DNA of 7,015 nt, taken from contig JACXVH010000129.1 in NCBI GenBank assembly GCA_014763515.1, positions 1 through 7,015 of the forward strand, given 5' to 3'. The stretch's first letter is position 1. Every line of letters starts with the position of its first letter. The notes under the pieces are model-generated. The model did no database searches, was not told the origin of the DNA, and was given only the letters and a program-made list of their open reading frames with translations. The DNA is from Flavobacteriaceae bacterium (GTDB taxonomy: Bacteria > Bacteroidota > Bacteroidia > Flavobacteriales > Flavobacteriaceae). Shown here piece by piece: positions 6,168 through 7,015 of the stretch. The translations under genes and the position numbers were made by a program.

Positions 6168-6576
6168 ATGAAACAATTTTTATTACTAATAGCGCTAACA
6201 TTACTTACATGGTCTTGCAAAGCGCAAAACACCTTACATTATAATGATGAAAAAGGTTCTCCAAAGGCTTCCTTAAACGAAATTGCTTGGCTTTATGGAA
6301 ATTAAAATGTGGAATGGCAATGAGGTTTTCTTTTATGAAATTGGACACATTGTTGAAAAAGATAAAAGTTTAGTTTTAGAGCTAAAACACTTTGATAAAG
6401 AATTAAAAGGTTGGGAAAAACAAGATGAAAAAGAAAGTTTCCGATTGGTTAAAATAGATGGCAATAAATTCTATTTTGACAAAGTCACCTATGAAAAAAT
6501 TGATGACAATCACATGATTGTTTATGTGTTAATGGAAGAAAGTGGAGAAGAATTAATTTTTAATTTTAAGAAATAG
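6168..6576 (+). pseudogene. DUF6265-type lipoprotein gene broken by a deletion plus frameshift
   Basis: The first piece (6168-6305) encodes 45 residues: a lipoprotein-like signal (MKQFLLLIALTLLTWSC, lipidated Cys17 likely although the lipobox is loose), then a linker and LNEIAWLYGN before TAA. The second piece continues in another frame to TAG at 6576 (from about 6295): KMWNGNEVFFYEIGHIVEK, LVLELKHFDKELKGWEKQDE, FYFDKVTYEKI and a closing strand. Together these match the start and end of DUF6265-like proteins, in which ALxWLxGxW is followed by GGxxEExWS...GSMMGMFK and then VVFYE...LKHF...GWEEKD. The middle block of about 25-30 residues is absent, exactly where the frame changes. The frame change requires a net loss of 3n+2 bases. 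The second piece has TTG and ATG codons but no signal peptide, so it is unlikely to work alone. Family function is unknown. The zinc-ribbon gene starts 2 bp after the stop. Confidence 0.82.
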
Positions 6577-6578
6577 AA

Positions 6579-6929
6579 ATGAGTAAAACCTGTTTAGAAT
6601 GTGGCGATAAAATTGTAGGTCGCGAAGACAAGAAGTACTGCAGCGATGCATGCCGAAATGCCTACAATAATAAAATGAACAAAGACCAAAACAATTTAAT
6701 GCGTAACATTAATAATAAACTGCGTAAAAATTACCGCATACTTTGTGAATTAAATCCTGAAAGTAAAACCAAAACCACAAGAACAAAATTACTAGCAAAA
6801 GGTTTCGATTTTGAATTTGTAACTTCAGTTTATGAAACCAAAAACGGAAATACTTATTATTTCTTATACGACCAAGGTTATATGGCAATTGAGAATGATG
6901 GATATGTTTTGGTTAAAAAGGATAGTTAG
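6579..6929 (+). CDS. Small zinc-ribbon protein (DUF2116-like N-terminus)
   Basis: A 116-aa cytosolic protein of unknown function. The N-terminus has a likely treble-clef or zinc-ribbon site made by Cys5, Cys8, Cys21 and Cys25 (CLEC...KKYCSDACRNAYNNK), a pattern shared with DUF2116-like zinc ribbons. It continues into a basic, asparagine-rich helix (RNINNKLRKNYRILCELNP, 42-60), a lysine/threonine-rich link, and a C-terminal part rich in Tyr and Phe (YYFLYDQGYMAIENDGYVLV) that probably forms beta strands. I recall near-identical small proteins as common in flavobacteria but know of no experimental role. Nucleic-acid binding is plausible from the zinc site and basic helix, and is inference only. 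It starts 2 bp after the broken lipoprotein gene, so it probably depends on translation or transcription from upstream. Its frame is intact. The next gene begins 14 bp downstream. Confidence 0.85.
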   Translation: MSKTCLECGDKIVGREDKKYCSDACRNAYNNKMNKDQNNLMRNINNKLRKNYRILCELNPESKTKTTRTKLLAKGFDFEFVTSVYETKNGNTYYFLYDQGYMAIENDGYVLVKKDS

Positions 6930-6943
6930 TTTTAAGAGTAAAG

Positions 6944-7015
6944 ATGAAAGAAGAAAGAAAAAAGATTTCCATATTAGGTTGTGGTTGGTTAGGATTGCCT
7001 TTAGCCCAACAATTT
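6944..7015 (+). CDS. NAD(P)-binding Rossmann-fold protein, N-terminus only
   Basis: The first 24 residues of a protein that runs off the window. KISILGCGWLGLPLAQQF is a first Rossmann strand followed by the glycine-rich loop GCGWLG that binds the dinucleotide phosphate. The GWLG variant is characteristic of the YeeZ-type extended SDR/NAD-dependent epimerase-like oxidoreductases. The enzyme activity cannot be told from this piece. The ATG at 6944 is preceded by a purine-rich AAGAGTAAAG that may act as a ribosome-binding site, and it comes 14 bp after the zinc-ribbon gene, suggesting a shared transcript. Confidence 0.75.
   Translation, partial: MKEERKKISILGCGWLGLPLAQQF

Noticed and set aside
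6283..6576. An independent 97-aa gene starting at TTG 6283
   Set aside because: It is the C-terminal half of a DUF6265-like protein whose signal peptide and first motif lie just upstream in another frame; alone it lacks an export signal.
1..7015. CRISPR array, tRNA/rRNA, transposon, toxin-antitoxin or phage-defence module
   Set aside because: I saw no regular repeat-spacer pattern, cloverleaf, transposase motif, terminal inverted repeats, or paired small genes of those kinds on either strand.

Overview
The window looks like chromosome from a flavobacterium (Bacteroidota, Flavobacteriia). The DNA is AT-rich and ribosome-binding sites are not obvious. There is a secreted protein with the QVGINT...TLDINGN motif typical of that group, a short flavobacterial-type SSB, a flavobacterial-type 2-hydroxyacid dehydrogenase, and a GNAT-nitrilase fusion. 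These assignments come from remembered family sequences, not from a database search.

Layout. 1-1170 (+): most of the Mg2+ transporter MgtE, cut at its 5' end by the window edge. 1173-1842 (-): a decayed secreted-protein gene with at least two frameshifts, ending only 2 bp from the mgtE stop. 1877-3228 (+): a probable two-gene unit, an NAD-dependent 2-hydroxyacid dehydrogenase followed after 2 bp by a VOC/glyoxalase-fold protein. 3275-3547 (+): a TM2-domain membrane protein interrupted by an in-frame amber codon. It meets a convergent small secreted protein (3581-4024, -) at a shared hairpin terminator. 4144-4464 (-): a tail-less single-stranded DNA-binding protein with its own terminator. 4465-4661: a divergent intergenic region with a phased TTGTAA triplet. 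4662-6122 (+): an acetyltransferase-nitrilase fusion that seems to lack an internal piece of the nitrilase domain. 6168-6576 (+): a lipoprotein gene broken by a deletion plus frameshift. 6579-6929 (+): a small zinc-ribbon protein. 6944-7015 (+): the start of a Rossmann-fold NAD(P)-binding protein.

The genes do not form one pathway. They read as ordinary housekeeping and accessory chromosome in short transcription units. The dehydrogenase and VOC genes are the only close intact pair. The lipoprotein remnant, zinc-ribbon gene and final Rossmann gene are closely spaced and may share a transcript. I see no tRNA, rRNA, CRISPR array, transposase, phage gene or defence system.

The most notable theme is damage. 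Four loci out of about eleven carry a lesion: multiple frameshifts, a nonsense codon, a deletion with frameshift, and an apparent in-frame deletion. Either this genome is decaying or the assembly has errors. The second signal worth attention is the helically phased repeat upstream of the fusion gene. I did not find convincing evidence of a new multi-gene system.
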